Both the position numbers and the translations under genes were made by a program. Source: Haemonchus contortus (lineage: Eukaryota > Nematoda > Chromadorea > Rhabditida > Trichostrongylidae). From it: a stretch of 64,000 nucleotides of DNA. Within the stretch, counting starts at the first letter, position 1; each line of letters begins with the position of its first letter. Under the pieces are notes generated by a model that did no database searches, was not told the DNA's origin, and saw only the letters and a program-made list of their open reading frames with translations. The DNA lies in assembly GCA_000469685.2 (NCBI GenBank), contig LS997566.1, positions 17,427,545 to 17,491,544 on the forward strand. The letters are read 5' to 3'. This document shows positions 62,272 to 64,000 of this stretch, piece after piece.

Positions 62272-63533
62272 TTAGGTTGAGTCATAAGTCCTCGGACAAA
62301 TTGGCAATGATAATATTTATCTTACAATTTTTAAACGACAATAGCGAATCATTTGAAATATGCCCCATTGGTATCGACGGTCTTTTGCCAATGCTTGAAC
62401 AAATCGTGGATGCCCTTGCTTCAGAACGCTGGGAGCTGGCCTTTGGAGAACTGCGCCAGTGCCATTTTGATGTCGTCGCGGGTTTGAAGGTCCTGACCAT
62501 CCAGATGACGTTGAAGATGGGGAAACAGGTGGCAATTCGAGGGATCCAAGTCTGGGGAACATGGTTGGTGTGGTAAACTTGTCCCGCCGAAATTCGTCAG
62601 TTCAGTTTTAGTCGTTCTCGCAATGTGAGGGCGAGCGTTATCGTGCTGGAAGCGAACTTTGTGCTGCTATGGCCGTGCAGCTTCGGGATTCGCCTTCAAA
62701 TTCCTCAGTTGCATAAGGTAGACGTGTGCGGTCACTGTGCATCCTTCGTCTGGCAGCTCCCATTATTCGACACGGAGAGCGCTCCACCAGAATCAGAGCA
62801 TAACCTCCTTGGCGTGTACCTTGGGTTTGGGGAAGTCTTTTGCATGCGCACCTTTGTCAATCCATTGAGCACGCAGGTGAACGTTAGAGTAGAGGTTCGG
62901 CTTCGCACCCCTGGAGACTAGGTACTCGAGCCACGTGTGGTGCCCTTGAGCGTGAGGAGAGAAAGTGCCACGTCGTCGGGGCGGTCTATGTCATACTGCT
63001 TCAAAGCATGAGGCATATATGGACCGAGCTTTCGCCCCTTGTCGATTGGCTTCAATTCACGAAAAACTGTGGACTGACTCCCCAAAGGTGACTGCCACTT
63101 CACGAGTAGTTTGAAACGGATCGGCTTCCACCTGGCTCCGCAGCACCTTCAAACCCAACTTCATTGAGCGTCCCGGACGGTCTTCATTTTCGACGGAATA
63201 GTCGCCCGATGTGAACTTCTGATGCAACTTTTAAATTGTACACCCCCTGCTTGTAAGCGTCCTTCAAACCTCTATCGATTGCCGCGGGTTCATGGCCAGG
63301 TAAAAAAATAAGTATGATGGTGTTGCGGATGTGGGGTTGTGACGGCTTGAAATCATGAGGCACAGTTGCTGGAAAGGAAACAGATAGATGCCTTCTCCAA
63401 GATGCGTTTGGAAGAGCTTTCCATACTCTATCTAACAATGCCTCGCACGTTTATTTTCGTCACCTCTTTCAAGAGTTATGATCACTAGAAGTCATCACTA
63501 TCATTTTGTCCGAGGACTTATGACTCAACCTAA
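62272..63533. mobile_element. Mariner transposon copy 2 (bandit/Himar-like), 1262 bp
   Basis: Same length, same inverted repeats and same TA duplication (62270-62271 and 63534-63535) as copy 1, in the same orientation 8.7 kb away. Confidence 0.95.
62282..63363 (-). pseudogene. Mariner transposase, disabled (copy 2)
   Basis: The start codon is GTG (complement of CAC at 63361-63363) where copy 1 has ATG. The frame shift in the DNA-binding domain and the loss of the first catalytic Asp (RGAKP in place of GDEKW) are shared with copy 1. The third Asp is also lost here (PSNCHL). An in-frame stop lies near the ML-WW region. Confidence 0.9.
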
Positions 63534-63535
63534 TA

Positions 63536-64000
63536 CATCCACTGGGTTGGTTGGGTAATTCTCTGGGTAGAACTGCTCGGTGTACAATATGTAGCTGAAT
63601 CATAATAAGCGCCGTTGAATTTAGAATTCTAATTAAGGGGTATCTGAAGCTGCTCTCATAGTCCACGATTTGGCCGCGAGCGCGCGATCAACCGACCGAC
63701 CGACCGACCGGACGAGCGATTGGGGCGGCGTATGTCCACGGTAGCGACCAAGATTCATTTGTAACAAGGGCCAAGCGCCGCCCGAAGTAAGTAAATAACA
63801 ACAAAATGGATGGGGACATAGAGGAAGTCAATTGCAATTCGAAGGCTAACAACGAAATGACGTGAAGGCTCGATAAGCACTTCATGTACAGCAAAAGTAG
63901 ATGTTTAGGGGTGGCTTCATAAAGTTGCCAACGTCTCCACAAACGGCCAACATAGAAAGAAAACAAGCGAGATTCTAAGTAACGAGCTTTCGAGCAGTGA
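63536..64000. other. Right edge, no gene recognised
   Basis: A short (ACCG)n run at about 63691-63711 is the only structure seen. Confidence 0.4.

Overview
The window is eukaryotic and fits a strongylid nematode, most likely a hookworm (Ancylostoma-like). Its protein-coding genes are split into short exons with TTTNAG-type acceptors and introns from about 60 bp to several kb. The space between is filled with RTE-type LINE fragments, two bandit/Himar-like mariners, a Tc1-type element, tRNA-derived SINEs and foldback MITEs. The genus is an inference from this repeat content. No bacterial, CRISPR or operon-like organisation is seen.

Three host genes can be rebuilt exon by exon with consistent splice phases. 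(1) On the + strand, 1251-7485 holds the C-terminal membrane half of a SID-1/CHUP-1 (SIDT) family protein. It keeps the putative zinc-hydrolase residues S-x3-H, D and H-x3-H, and its 5' exons lie outside the window or were not found. (2) and (3) On the - strand, 19311-9188 and 31249-21537 hold two tandem paralogues of the nematode CHK/EcKL (DUF1679-type) kinase-like family. Each has nine exons; eight of the nine exon lengths are identical, and the fifth differs by four codons. Both reading frames are intact (389 and 393 codons before the stop).

Mobile DNA is concentrated in the introns. A degenerate RTE sits in a SIDT intron. SINE, RTE and microsatellite DNA lie in introns of the first kinase gene. 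Two 244-bp MITEs, a SINE, an RTE piece and a Tc1 element with duplicated end motifs lie in introns of the second. Right of 31.3 kb I recognise no confident host gene, only LINE remnants, SINEs, MITEs, a duplicated dispersed repeat and two 1262-bp mariners (53.55-54.81 and 62.27-63.53 kb), with long stretches in which I see nothing.

The points most worth a second look are a near-perfect 68-nt miRNA-like hairpin in a SIDT intron, two GC-AG introns (one has a GT-AG counterpart in the paralogue), a predicted 14-nt microexon, and two mariners that share the same disabling changes, which suggests movement of an already dead family in trans.
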